This document shows positions 22,169 through 33,800 of a DNA stretch of 64,000 nucleotides, one piece after another. A model generated the notes under the pieces. That model saw only the letters and a list, made by a program, of their open reading frames with translations. It did not search any database and had not been told where the DNA came from. The stretch lies in assembly GCA_945643635.1 (NCBI GenBank), contig CALZFC010000026.1, positions 2,567,501-2,631,500 on the forward strand. Direction: 5' to 3'. Each line of letters begins with the position of its first letter. Position 1 is the first letter of the stretch. The translations under genes were made by a program, and so were the position numbers. The DNA comes from Allodiplogaster sudhausi (lineage: Eukaryota; Nematoda; Chromadorea; Rhabditida; Diplogasteridae).

Positions 22169-22965
22169 TTTCTCGCTCGCTCTCGCTCTCTCTCTCTTTT
22201 CTCTCTCACTCTCTCACTCTCTCTTCATCTCCTTGCAAATCTGAAATCCCTTTTTACAGGACAAGCTGCTGCTAAAGAAGGAGATGCGCAAGTTAAAGTA
22301 CCGCCTAGAAGCGGCGAAAGAGCGTGTGTCAGAGTTGCGTGTTCTGATGTCCTCTTCCACGCCGCTTCCCTCTGCTACCTCTGCGAAGGCTCGCTACAAG
22401 TGCTCCCTTGGTGGGATCGAATATTCGACTGAATGGAAAAGGTAGTGTAGTTGGTGCAGTTTGCATGCGCCCTCTTCCCCTTTTGCCACTTCTTGTCTCC
22501 GCATTTGTCTCCCTCTCTCTCTCATTCTCTCTTTGTTATTTCTCTGTCTTTGTCTCTCTCTTATCTCTTCTCTCCCGCTTTAGTGAGCTTATAGAAGACG
22601 TAAGTCAAGGTGTCGTATATTATGTTCTTGGTGTTGAATAGTACATGCTGAGTGAGAATGAATGCAGTGAGCGAGGTGTGACGTGGATTGCAGACCACCT
22701 CTCAAATGGTCGGAGATGACGAGGACGATAGAACGACTCGAGAGTGAGAAGGTTTGTACATGAAGTCTTGACTATTCTCACTCCCTCTCCATCTCCAACA
22801 GCACTCGCTTTCTTGTTGCGCTTTTCTCTCTCCGTAACTGTAATGTAATTAGGAAAGAAAGTATTGTCTTTGCCCTCACCCTTGATCTTAACTTATTGTC
22901 AGGTGATTCTGGAGTCTCGTCTCACGGAGTCGCAGATGATGATCAAGAATATCGTGGAGCAGTAA
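19980..22965 (+). CDS. LRR and coiled-coil protein (ends at in-frame TAA)
   Basis: Exons with consistent phases: 19980-20187, 20356-20524, 20699-20811, 20920-20969, 21044-21149, 21369-21554, 21631-21707, 21794-21890, 22006-22113, 22260-22441, 22584-22599, 22716-22751, 22903 onward. The first exon carries leucine-rich-repeat-like text (VQRIDLGGCVISQSTWATLG; IFPNIRQITLSTY). A basic segment follows (RVRRRRLLKKKERRIRH), then heptads (FEKERRQFESQLVNERNSME; EDFDQELKRLASEARAV; LLKKEMRKLKYRLEAAKERV; IERLESEKVILESRL). The 21149 junction uses a GC donor, and 22584-22599 is a 16-nt micro-exon. About 470 residues precede TAA at 22963-22965. The true start is upstream and not found. A scaffold role is only inferred from the coiled coils. 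Confidence 0.65.
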
Positions 22966-23160
22966 AAGAAGCAGCTCGACTTCTACTCGTCCGGAGGAGG
23001 TCGCGGAGGAGGAGGGGAAAGCGTGAGCAACAACGGAGTGGCCCCAGCTCCTCTTCTCATTCCGCCCCCTACAATCGGGGGCGACATCTCGAGCCTCTCT
23101 TCCTCCACCACTTCAACCATCTCCACTCTCGGTACCAGTGGCTCATCCACAGCCAGATAG
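22966..23160 (+). CDS. in-frame continuation beyond the TAA
   Basis: Directly after the TAA the same frame stays open for 64 codons to TAG at 23158-23160. It begins KKQLDFYSSGGGRGGGG, then a Pro-rich and Ser/Thr-rich tail (SSLSSSTTSTISTLGTSGSS). The heptad phase before the TAA continues into KKQLDFY. This looks like the original C-terminus, separated by a CAA-to-TAA change, a readthrough codon or a base error. Confidence 0.55.
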   Translation, partial: KKQLDFYSSGGGRGGGGESVSNNGVAPAPLLIPPPTIGGDISSLSSSTTSTISTLGTSGSSTAR

Positions 23161-25400
23161 ACGCCTCTCCTCTTCATCCAACGCTTTCATTGCCGTCTCT
23201 TTCTCCTCAATTCAACAAAATCGTTTCCTCATTCAAATATGATTCCTTGCACCCGAAGTTCCATCATTTTCCGACAACTTCTTTCGACACTAATCGTATA
23301 ACTAAATGCTTTCGAGAACGAAGATCTTTTCCTCTTCTAACTGACAGCCACTTCAATGTTGTTTTCAATTTCTCGTTGACTATTATTGTGTTTGTTTCCT
23401 TTGTATTTGGTCTCTTTGTTAACAAGTACGTTGAATAGAGTCGTAGATTATTGGATACCATTTGGATATTTGCTTTTTAGAGCATTGCCATTGCTATCCC
23501 TTTTATTTTGTCTAAATTTTTTACTTACGGTTACAGATGTTTCCTGTATGGTGTCTGATTCTCAGGTACCGTTTTCGAGCAATTTCCTTTATTTACATCT
23601 GCTGCTGACACATACTTCCGGGCCGAAATCGGGCTCGTATTTGTGCTTTTTTTTAGACGTTCATAATTGTCGATTGCTTGTGAAAACCAGAACTTAAAGC
23701 GTGACTAGTCATCTTTTACGTCTAGTTCGATTGCTATTGCCTCATTGAGATTGTGATTTTGTCGATTCATCGATTTTCCTATGTGCCACTGCGAGTTTGA
23801 GAGGGAGCTGGAGAGTAATTATTTGCCATCTCTCATATCGATAATCTAAATAAATTGAAGTGAAAGTCAGTTCAGTGAATCGGATTCAGCAAGAATAAAG
23901 TAATGAACAGCTTCTAATCGAACTTTTTCCGAACACTATAGTCCTCACAGCTGACTGGGCAACACAACGAGATACTTATTACGGTTTCATTTCGCTACTG
24001 TCGAAAGAATAGTTCTCTTATTCATTAGTCGTCAGGTGCTCAAGCCAACATTTGTCTTGCAACACATGACCGATAGCGACAGGCAGAATCTCTTGGCATG
24101 ATCAGGACTGATAAATGGATTCACAGGTAGAAAATCATGCCATGCTTGTGACTAATTAAGGGATGGACATGCAGAAAGATGCATATACATAAGATGAATG
24201 CATACCAGGATGATCGCTTGGTGAGCTTTCTACAAAATAAATTTGTATTTTTTAACCACTTTTTTTAAACTTGCTTAGTTGAGACGCCAGCATATCTCGG
24301 ATGGAAAAGGTTCCTACAAATATATTTTTTTTATCTTAACTGAACTTTCTTATTCGAATTCGTCTTCTATCCGAGATTCTTTGAACAATCGAGTAAAAAT
24401 TCCTGGGAATAAATATTTTGTTATTCTACGACAAACAAATTTACTTATTATTTCGAATCTTTCGGTTTAGATCCTCCAATATAATTATTAATTATCTAAA
24501 CATGATGAAAATAAAATAATTGAAAGTTCAACCTTCCAAATACAAGAATGCAGTACACATCATTGTAGCTATTGCTTCATTCTTTTATAAAAATTGCTAG
24601 AAACTTTTGCATTTCAAAAAGTTATGATGTCTTTAATCTAACAACCTCTGTAGAGATTCCTAAATTGTTTCAGTTTTCACTTCCCCTCTCCGCTCCCTCC
24701 GATCAAGGCGTTCATGTTTCCCTTATCGTGTTGTCCGGCTCTGGAACTCTTTACTTGAGCAGCATGTCTCTTCAAATACTGTCTCTTTATTCTGCGCAAG
24801 GATTGCACAGAGTAACACACCATCAGCATCTCTTGATCCGACCTCTCATGTCCACATATTGTTTTCTCATCTTTTCCTATCTTTTCTTAATGTTCTATGT
24901 TTTCATAATTTCTTTCTTATATTGCATTAACAAGTTTTTTTTTGAATGACTATACCTGTATATTTCGATGTCCGCTGTAATTAAATTGAATTGAATAATC
25001 TTAACATTTCAATAAGCGATGACTATTAATTTTCGGAGGGTTTTTGAGAATATAACGCTTATCTGAAATAGTCTCTCTCTCTATCTTTCTGTTTCTATCC
25101 CTCTCTCTTTCTGTGTCGTATGATCTGTCTACCCACACATGACCAGAGGGTGACAGCAGGAGAGTTTCACTTTCGGCTAGAAGAGTGTTGGGCTGTGTAT
25201 GTTAAGATATGAGTGGCCTTGTGACCTTCTCTCTTTCCCTCCTTTCCTTACAATCCAGTGGGATAGTAATCACACTTCTCGTATTTTTTATATTATATAT
25301 ACATACATATGTATGTATTTTGCATTCCCGGTTCGCATTAATCGCGCGCTTCGCCACTTATCTCTTTTGCATAAATGCTTTAAACTACGCTATTTCCAGG
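23161..25400. other. non-coding stretch
   Basis: AT-rich sequence following the coiled-coil gene, probably its 3' UTR and then intergenic DNA. It has a CT run near 25070-25110 and the short palindrome ATACATACATATGTATGTAT near 25297. No coding exon is supported. Confidence 0.5.
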
Positions 25401-25407
25401 TGAATAT

Positions 25408-26293
25408 ATGAAGGTTACATTCATTTTCTTCCTCATTTTTGCTACCCTCCAACATGCAAGTATGGCGCAGAAATATTCATCTATGAAGCTCTCCGGTAAG
25501 CTTCATAACACTTAGACATACCTTTGGCTGATCGCAAACTATGTACTGCATGGACAATTAGCATGGTTGAGCAGATGATGTTTTTGGCTAAAATGTGTAT
25601 TCATATGGTACATATGTACTCATATGGTACATACATACTACATAACATTCAGGCAGCATCGGCCCCACCAGCAGCGCTACTTCGATCTTTACATCATCTG
25701 CGCCAAATTGCATCACGGCTGACTAGAAGTTGCCATTCTTCGACTTCGATGCAGAGTTGGCGAAGATCGCCGCATCCTGCATGAGCAATCGAGATCACAA
25801 ACAGCTATCGGACAACATATTTAGATACGGGATAGCGCGCCTGTTCAGCCGGACTTTGGTCAGCGAAGCGGAAAAGATCATAGGCCTAACGGAGTTGCGC
25901 GCTGTGCTCGGCTTTGCACCGCCACGCGCGTGGACAAAGTACTCGGAGGCGAGCGCAGCAGAGCTCGCTGCCGCTCCCACCATCGAGGCCTACTTCGACC
26001 TGAGGGAGCCCCGCAGCGAAGTGCGCAGTCTCGATAGCATGTTCTTTTTCGAGAAAAATTTCCCTCCCGTTATCGCGTTCTTGGACAAGCGTTTTCCCTC
26101 CATTCGCACCATTTTTAGGCACAAATTTGAAGAGATTCGTCGGCTTGGTGTAGGAATGACAATAGACAGGAAAGCAGTTGATCATATGATTGAAGAGTTT
26201 ATCGCCATTTATAAAAGAGTAGACAGCGCAATTTCACAAATGTATGATAGAGACTATGAATGTTTAAAGGCCAGTAGAATGCTTGAAGGCTAG
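25408..26293 (+). CDS. small secreted helical protein, family not recognised
   Basis: The first exon (25408-25495) starts at ATG after a TTTCCAG acceptor and encodes a signal peptide (MKVTFIFFLIFATLQHASMA) before a GTAAGC donor in phase 1. The main exon runs from an acceptor at TGACTAG (25728) to TAG at 26291-26293, about 188 residues, almost all helical and with few Cys (around FRYGIARLFSRTLV; FEEIRRLGVGMTID; HMIEEFIAIYKRVDSAI). Phases do not fit directly (1 against 0), so a small exon lies between, perhaps within 25652-25727, or the gene is damaged. Secretion is inferred from the signal peptide. Length and layout recall nematode secreted helical families, but I see no diagnostic motif. Confidence 0.5.
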
Positions 26294-26499
26294 TTGCTGC
26301 AGCTCATAACTAACAAGCTGCAAATGAAGCGGGCCTTCTTCTGCAAGTGTTTGAACTTTATTGCTGCTGTAAAAGGAAATATTATTGGGATATTTATTGG
26401 TGATTGCTGTGCATATTCATTATCCTCAAAAACTAAACCATGATGTATTTATACATATGTCAAGCTATAATTTGTATGCATTATGGATAAAAAAAAGAT

Positions 26500-26890
26500 T
26501 TCTTGATAAAAGTTGGAAATACCGTTCCGCTCAGTATCTCTCCGAGTGGTCCTGCCAAGTTCACGATAGCCTTGAAAGTCTCCAGACAATCCGTCTTCGC
26601 ACTTAGGCAGAAAAAGTTGGCGCGTTTCGGATGCAATCCTCTTCAGCCCTTGGTCAAAGTCCCCCTTCAACAGAGCATTCTCTACTTATAACCCGCTGGC
26701 CATTTGGAAGCCACTGTCGCCCACAAGGGCGTAGCCAGGAAGTGCTCCCAGGGTATTAAAGCGAGTTCTTCGCCGTCGAGTGGGACGCTGCTAAATACGT
26801 TGGTCACGTTATTTTCTTTAAAAAAAGTTGAATTCATATTTTGAGCAGAAACCCGTTTAAAAATGGAGCGCAATATGCTGCATTTCATAA
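26500..26890 (-). pseudogene. decayed coding-like block
   Basis: On the minus strand LLKGDFDQGLKRIASE is strikingly like EDFDQELKRLASEA from the coiled-coil gene exon at 21369, over about 50 nt at DNA level. One base out of frame the same strand reads AKTDCLETFKAIVNLAGPLG and onward without stops. Further upstream VFSSVPLDGEELALIPWEHF is open in yet another frame. The mixture of frames suggests a degenerated gene. No family is assigned. Confidence 0.3.
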
Positions 26891-27125
26891 ATGGGTATTC
26901 TGGTTAAAATACGAATTTTCTCGTTGGCGCCAACTTGTTTTAAGAAAATAAGGTTACCAACGAATTTAGAAGCGCCGAATTAGTCTAGATTGACATGAAA
27001 ACTCAATTGAAATGCGTCCTGAGAGCTGAAAAATCATTTGAGATTATTTAGATTAATCTAATTAATCTGATTAATCTATGTACCTAAAATGTTGGGTGGG
27101 ACTGTACATCAAAACAAGAATGAAA

Positions 27126-28399
27126 ATATGACGCGATTTGCGAGAGTATCAAAATGGCCGGGGACCCGGCAAAATTAGATTTCGCTCAAAAGCTCTTTAT
27201 AGGTACTTTTTAACACGGCGAAACGATTGGAGTGGGTCCGGGAGTCTGAAAACGCCATTTTGGCGAGTTGTGCGAGATTTAAAATTCGAGTGCTCGGAGA
27301 GACATGCCGAGATGCCCTCACATTCGCGTTCGCAGATTCGCGCACAATAAAGCAATATATATAAATTTTTTACCATAAATTGAGAAGATATTGCTTTACA
27401 ACTCTGTTCAAGTATAATTTTAAAATATTCAAATTTAGAGCCGCTGTGGCCTCTAGACTTTGGGGAGGCGTCTTTATCTTATATGTCATTTTATCACGGG
27501 TTTTCTATTTCATTTCGTAGAGCTGAAAATTATCTTTCGAGTGAGCTATAGTAAGTCAGATATCGACGAGCTCTTTAATGTTTTCCAGTCTATAAACTGT
27601 TGAGTTCAGCGTCTGCGCAGCATTTCTTAGGGTTATGTTCGGGCACGTCATAATAAACGCATCTTCCGGCCTCCTCGAGATAAGCATAGAGTATTGCGAA
27701 AGTGCTTGACTTGTAATCATAACGTCCCAGGTTCGATTTCCGGGATATTCCAAATGTTTTGCCTTTTAATGAAGATTTTTATTTTGCATTTAAATTGCAT
27801 TTATAGCCTTAAAAATGAATTCCCTCGGCTGCCTTTTGACAAATTGTCGATTGAGTTGCACTTTCGGCGTGGGAAGCGCCCATACAAAGCGCGCGTCGCT
27901 CCCCGCGTATTTCAACGGTTTAAGGACAGGGAAACATTAAAGAGCTCGTCAATATCTGACATACTATAGCTCATTCGAAAGAGAATTTTCAGCTCTACTA
28001 AATGAGATAGAAAACCCCTGATAAAATGCCATATATGATAACGACGCCTCTCCAAAGTCTAGAAGCCACAGCGGCTCTAAAATTAAATATTTTAAAATTC
28101 TACTTGAACAGCTTTCTAAAGCAATATCTTCTCTATTTATGACAAAAATTTCACAAATAGTGCTTTATTATGTGCGAATCAGCGAACGCGAATGTGCGGA
28201 CATCTCGGCTGGTCTCACCGAGCACTCGACTTTTATATCTCGCATAGCTCGCCAAAATGGCGTTTTCAGACTTTCGGACCCATTCCAATCGTTTCGTCGT
28301 GTTAAAAAGTACCTATAATGAATTTTTGAGCGAAATCTAATTTTGCCGGGTCCCCGGCTCTTTAGATCCCTCGCGATTCTCTCGCAAATCGCGTCATAT
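27126..28399. mobile_element. fold-back element with tRNA-like centre
   Basis: The arms 27126 to about 27605 and about 27917-28399 are inverted copies from end to end. Landmarks are ATATGACGCGATTTGCGAG at the left edge and its complement at the right, GGACCCGGCAAAATTAGATT, CCAAAATGGCGTTTTCAGAC, and AGAGCTCG(A/T)C near the centre. The 310-bp centre holds the tRNA-like segment. No ORF of transposase type is present. Confidence 0.85.
27678..27752 (+). repeat. tRNA-Thr(UGU)-like segment
   Basis: GTGCTTGACTTGTAATCATA resembles the anticodon arm of a tRNA with UGU in the loop, followed by CCCAGGTTCGATTTCCGGGA, a good T-arm with B box. The D-arm and acceptor stem are poor, so this is a tRNA-derived repeat and not a gene I would call functional. 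Confidence 0.5.
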
Positions 28400-28632
28400 A
28401 CACTTAGCTATGCTAATGAGGGGGCGGGCAGGCATGAGGGAAACGTGGGGAAGTGGATATTCCACTACAGCAAGGACGAAATTACCATCAAAATGCAAAA
28501 TTTTGTTCCAAAAATAACGTGGAAAGATTTCTCCGAATCTCATCATTATCCCGAGCTACTTGGCCTGCGAGTGGTCGACTCTCCGATCAGCTCTCGGGTT
28601 GTCTCCGTCTTTCTACTCCCTTCGCCTCTCTG

Positions 28633-28713
28633 ATGACGCCCTCTCGTGTTGCCTGCTCTCTGGCATTGTGCCTCTTCGTGCTCGCGCTTCTCCACTCGAC
28701 TTCCGCCGGCTAA
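28633..28713 (+). CDS. 26-codon signal-peptide-like ORF
   Basis: ATG TAA-bounded frame with a basic N-end and a hydrophobic core (RVACSLALCLFVLALLHSTS). It looks like a signal peptide, but it stops at once with no usable donor before the stop. It could be a relic first exon or chance. Confidence 0.2.
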   Translation: MTPSRVACSLALCLFVLALLHSTSAG

Positions 28714-28789
28714 TGCCACCCAGCCATCGTTTCGAAAGCCCTCGAAAATGTAATTACCGTATTATTCTCTATTACTGCCCACGGGGGTA

Positions 28790-28990
28790 CTATTTTTCAA
28801 TACCCCAGCGAGAGGGGGGCACTATTAGAGGGGGGGGGGCTCTATTAGAGGGAAAGGTACCATTTTTCGATGTGATTGACTAAACGTTTGATAACAACAT
28901 TTTGATCTCAAAAGACGAAGAATTATAGCTCTTCTTCAATGGGAGGGGTTCTAATAGAGGGAGGGGCACTAATAGAGAAAATACGGTATT
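28790..28990 (+). repeat. short repeat, (A/T)CTATTAGAGGG(G)n
   Basis: CACTATTAGAGGGG, CTCTATTAGAGGG, TTCTAATAGAGGGAGGGG and CACTAATAGAG occur within 170 bp, together with G-runs up to 10. The region may adopt unusual structure. No function is inferred. Confidence 0.5.
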
Positions 28991-29060
28991 AACTTCAAAT
29001 ATTTCGAATTTCTTCAACTAGCACCCCGTGGTACTATTCAACACAACAGAAGAGTGAATT

Positions 29061-30310
29061 TTGAACGCCTCCAAAAAACGTTATGACGTTTCTTCAAATG
29101 TTCCGAATTTCCCAATTTGGCACCTTCTGGGTACTATTATTCAATGGGTTGTAGCAGAAGGATTGATTTTAACGGAAGGCGAAGGGCTAGCAATTTTGAT
29201 GGCCTATTACAAACTTCATCCCGACTTGACTTTTAGATTATTGAATGCGGCAACTGGGGAAATGGAAGCACGTGTGATGGGCGTTGCAATTTTGTCCGCG
29301 TTGGATACATATATTGCGTCTCCATACTTCACGGCGATCGCAAGACGACGCAAGAATGCGATGTACATATCTTATGAAAACGTTGGCAAGCGAATCACAA
29401 TTGGTTGGGATTTGCGTACTATGTGAAACTATTATTTTATACTGTATGAAAAACGGAATATTTGCCATTTAATTTTTGCAGAGAAGAATTTTTTCATTCC
29501 CAAAAAATAGCTATGAATGTCTGCTCGAATGTCGGAATTCAGAATGGTACGACGGTCGTTTCTATCAGCTGTAGGCAATCTGCCAAGATAGCAAGGATTT
29601 CACAGAATCCAAATGTAACCTCGACATCAGAAAGTACCCAAATGCCATCCCCAATCTCAATGCCTATCTTGGAGAAAGCCGCATGCGAAGCAATTCCTCC
29701 GGAATGTTGTCATTGGATAACTTTGATCAGGTTTCTGAAACGCTAAATTAATTTCAGTACATCATTTTTTCTCTCTTGTACACTGTAGTTATTAATAACT
29801 ATTACATAAACAGCTTTAATCAAATATTCAAAACTAAAATTAAAAAATTCATTTTCAGGTGATTGCGATTAATGTTCCGTTTAATATGTGAGGTTTTTTT
29901 TTAATAATAAAAGTACACAAAAAAAGAATTATGAATTATACAAAGCAATGCTGAATTCTGCGGTGAGCATTAAAAACCAAATCAGTTTTGATACTATGAT
30001 GTAAAATGTAGAATATAATATAGCTCTTCCATCTCAGCAGGGAATGTACAGGTGCTTTATTTTCATTAGAAAAGGAATTAAGTTTTGAAAGTATTGTTTA
30101 AAATTAATTTCAGCACAACAACCACGTTTGTGTCTTCAAAGAATTGCTTATTCTGGATACAGTAGTTATTTCTTTTTCAGTCATTATCCACCAAATACTT
30201 TTACTCACAACGATCCAAATGGTACATTGCAGGCCAACAACAACTTCGACGACCAGTGCAAAAAGGAACAGGAAAGCAGTATCACTCCGGAATTGTTCTT
30301 TCCATCTTAA
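29061..30310 (+). pseudogene. decayed Cys-containing coding-like segments
   Basis: Three plus-strand islands in AT-rich DNA. 29061-29426 has a 121-codon frame. About 29490-29750 has an exon-like block with a good acceptor (TTTTTGCAG) reading CLLECRNSEWYDGRFYQL, then an in-frame TAG, then CQDSKDFTESKCNLDIRKYP to a GTTTCTG donor. About 30225-30308 reads NNNFDDQCKKEQESSITPEL. They may be remnants of one small secreted-protein gene; the TAG and missing phase agreement argue against an intact one. Confidence 0.3.
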
Positions 30311-30803
30311 AACTTTTGTGATGTCAGTTCAAAGAGAATGCCATGCATAACACTTCTCGAACTGGTGATAAGACACTTAATGCAAAGATTAATGACGGTA
30401 TGATCTTTGGCTCGGTAATCACTCCATCGTTCTTTCGATTTATGAGTAAAGTGCGCCCTGATCGCGTTTTGTCTACAATTGTGGAGTGTTATTTATCAAT
30501 GTTCAGGCACCATTGTGGAGGAGGTTAGATCCGATGAGAATGACAGCGAGGCTTATGTTAAAAAAAAATGTGGCATCTTAAAATGTATCGACAAAGATAT
30601 GGAATAAGAAGTGCATGTATTGAGAAAATGAAAGTAGACTGAAGGTATACCTGCCTCAAGAATTATTGCAAATCTGTGAATATTGCATGAATTGCTTCTG
30701 GTAAAGTACAGAAAATTGTTGGTATAAGACGAAGACGAGTGCTAGAGTCACAGCTCCATCAAGGCGAAAGTCTACCAATTTTAAAGTCTACGCAGCAGCG
30801 TTA

Positions 30804-33800
30804 CTAGCATTTGATGCTCTTCTTGTACTCCTCAAGTGACTTTAGCCGATATTGGGGTCTGTAGTCGAACTTGACATAGAATTGGGTGGCGCCAAGAGAG
30901 GCTAGCCAGAGAAGCCACTTCCGCGAGCCTGGTTGCTTCCTGTATAATTCATTTATTCGTTTTGTTTTGGATTTGCCAAATTTTCTCTAAAATGCGAGAA
31001 TGTGGCGCAGGCGGCTTGCCTGGCAACGAGTTGGACAAAGCCATAGCAGAAGAGCATTCGTGCGCACAGTTGAATTCTCTCTTTCCTGCAAACAAACAAC
31101 TCCAGAATTATGAGTGGCTGCCATCCAATGTTCTTACTTTTTTTGACTGGCGCGGGCCTTGCTAAAATCATCGATGTTCTCATGGAGGATGTGCCTCTTG
31201 ATTCCCATCACGTAATCAAACATGTACGAGTCCCAGTCAATTTTGCGAACATCAAAGTTGAACTCCTGAAAAAAATCGGAATTTGGAAACAGTATTAATT
31301 TTCTAAATGTATGCAAAAATGTTGACGACTGGAATTTTGCTTGATTTACCTCCTGGTCCTCAGGGTGAACTTTTTCCCATAGCATAGGCAGGGCCTTTGA
31401 GTTGAACGTCCAGCCATGCGTTGTGAAGAAGTGAAGCGTCTCAACGAGCTTGCGAACTTTCGCATAAATCCGCTTGTTTCTGAAGTATATTCATGGCGAC
31501 GTTGTCATCTTGTGTGCTGGAGACTTACATTTGCTTCTTTCCGATGAGGCCGTAAACAAAGTCGAGAAGACATGCCGGGTAATGATGCTTGAGGTTGTAG
31601 TTCAGCTCGAAGAGACTTCGATTACGATGGAACTTTGTGGACACAACGCCCGCACTGTCCTCCATTGGATATTTGTGGAAGAACTGAATGAGCAGTCAAT
31701 ATGGAGATGCTTAAAATCAAATAAAACCGCAAGTTGCCTGCTGTAGGAAGTAAACAATGTGTGCCCAGTAGATGGGATTCAGATCTCCCGAGGCGCAGTG
31801 CATGACGGGAATTTCGTTGCCACTGAAATGAGCAAGAATAAATATTAATTAATATGCACATAAATTAGAGATGATAACCAACGATAGATTCATTCTGTAG
31901 ACAGCAGAAGCAATAAGCATGTTGGAGACAATGTCAACGGGAATAAGATCAGCCTTGGACTTGACATCGCCGAGCATGTTGGTTAGCACGCCTTTTCCAA
32001 CCTGGAATGCTCATTGCAGATGATGCTGGTATTTTTTTTTACCGTTTTTTTGTTTTATAATATAATGAGTAATTTTTTATCATTTCCGTAAATACTGAAT
32101 TGTAATTATAATTTAAAAAAAATTTTTGATACCGCTGCAAAGACGCCCGTAGCTCCGTTGACGTTGTCGGTCCATCCAGGAAGATGCTCCTTCCACATCG
32201 CGCCTACAATGGATGGCCGTAGGATAATGACAGGAAGACCTGCGGCATCCTCCACCAGCATGGCCTGCAACGACCATTACTAATAAGCAATAACTGACTG
32301 ATTAACGAGTCATTAACGTCATCGCTTGCTTACCTCAGCGAGCGCCTTTGTGAGGGTGTAGGTATTCGGCCGCTGGCCGAGCAGTCTCGGGGTTATGTCC
32401 GCCAGCATTCCATCGTCCATCCATTCAATCGACTACAAACGGGTAGAATATATTGTGGAATGATCTTTACGTACATATATATGTATCTCATTAAAAGATT
32501 TCATGGAAATCAATAAGATGCTTACTTCTATCAGCTTCTGAGGAGAAATTGGCGGTGGATACACGATTTCATCTGTCTTTTCACGATCACAGTTGGCATA
32601 GGCAGTGGACGTGTGAACGAGGCACTGAACAGAAATTTATGTACATACATATGTATGTCCATTCTCTAAATATGCTAATTGGAAGCACAGTGAACAATCT
32701 TATTTGACAGGTTTTCAATGGTGAAAGCTATTTTGTAAAAGCAGTCGATTTTTTCTATTCTTCCGGCCTCCTCATCACATTCACATGAATGATAAGATGA
32801 ATGATGTACGGGGGAGGCAAATGACAGGTCCATTGCTTGTTTACTCACAATCAGCAGATATTGATCACAGGGCAAAGAGTGTTGCGTTCAAAGGGTGTAA
32901 TTTGAATGAGCCCTTTATAGATTAGCGCCCAATAAGGTGATATTATAAAGCAATCCATATTGTTTTCTCTATGCTGTCACATATAATTCATTCGATGGCA
33001 TGATATTGGCGGAAGGAATGGCGTAGTCGGGTGTAACAACTTGCACAGTGTAGCTTTTGTGTGCATGGAAGCGAGAGATAAGAGGTTGGACTGACAGCTA
33101 GTTTAGGCATGCGATGGCAGAGCGAGACGAGACGAGTCGTTCCTCTCACATTCATTTCAACAGCATCTCGCAACTTCTCGTCAAACTTGACTGTTGCCGC
33201 GCAGTGGAACACGATCGATACCTTAAAGGAGACCAAGTCCACGACTGGAAATGATCATCATCAAAATGAACTGATGAAACCTCCTCGCAGATCTTCTGGA
33301 CGTCGTGCTGGTTCATGCCAAGGTTCTCCTCCATGATATCTCCGGGAATCACGATCACCTGATAATAATGGACAAAGTAAATACACTGATAAAGCCCAAG
33401 TCGTGCCAAGTGTGTACCTTGTCCAACGCTTGAGGTCTCTCCCTCTTGACTCGATCAAAGAGAACATCCTGAAAATGGGCATTGGTCTGGTGCGATTTTA
33501 TAAGGTCCAAACCATTCAAACACATCAATAGAGTGACAGAGAAGAATGATTGACACTTGTTTGCAATGTCGCTTTAAGTATCTCCTAGAATAAGTATGGC
33601 ACAAGTGTACGTTAACCGACATTGGTAATCTTCTTCCATCGATCAGCTGGCGCCACTCCACGCGAGGCTCGAACGATCACGAAAATATGGTTGATGTCCG
33701 GAATCGAGTAGAGCAGCTTTTCTACGAGGACCTTCAAGATAGAAAATGATTTGATGCAATGCCGACTTTTCTCATGACAATAATGTTGCTGGCATAAAGG

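Noticed and set aside
27678..27752. Functional tRNA-Thr gene
   Set aside because: The D-arm and acceptor stem do not pair convincingly and the sequence lies inside a fold-back repeat.
33222..33244. Earlier acceptor (TTTCCAG) for reductase exon 5
   Set aside because: It breaks the reading phase with exon 4. The acceptor CTCCTTTAAG at 33222 gives [12 protein letters not shown] in frame and matches the family.
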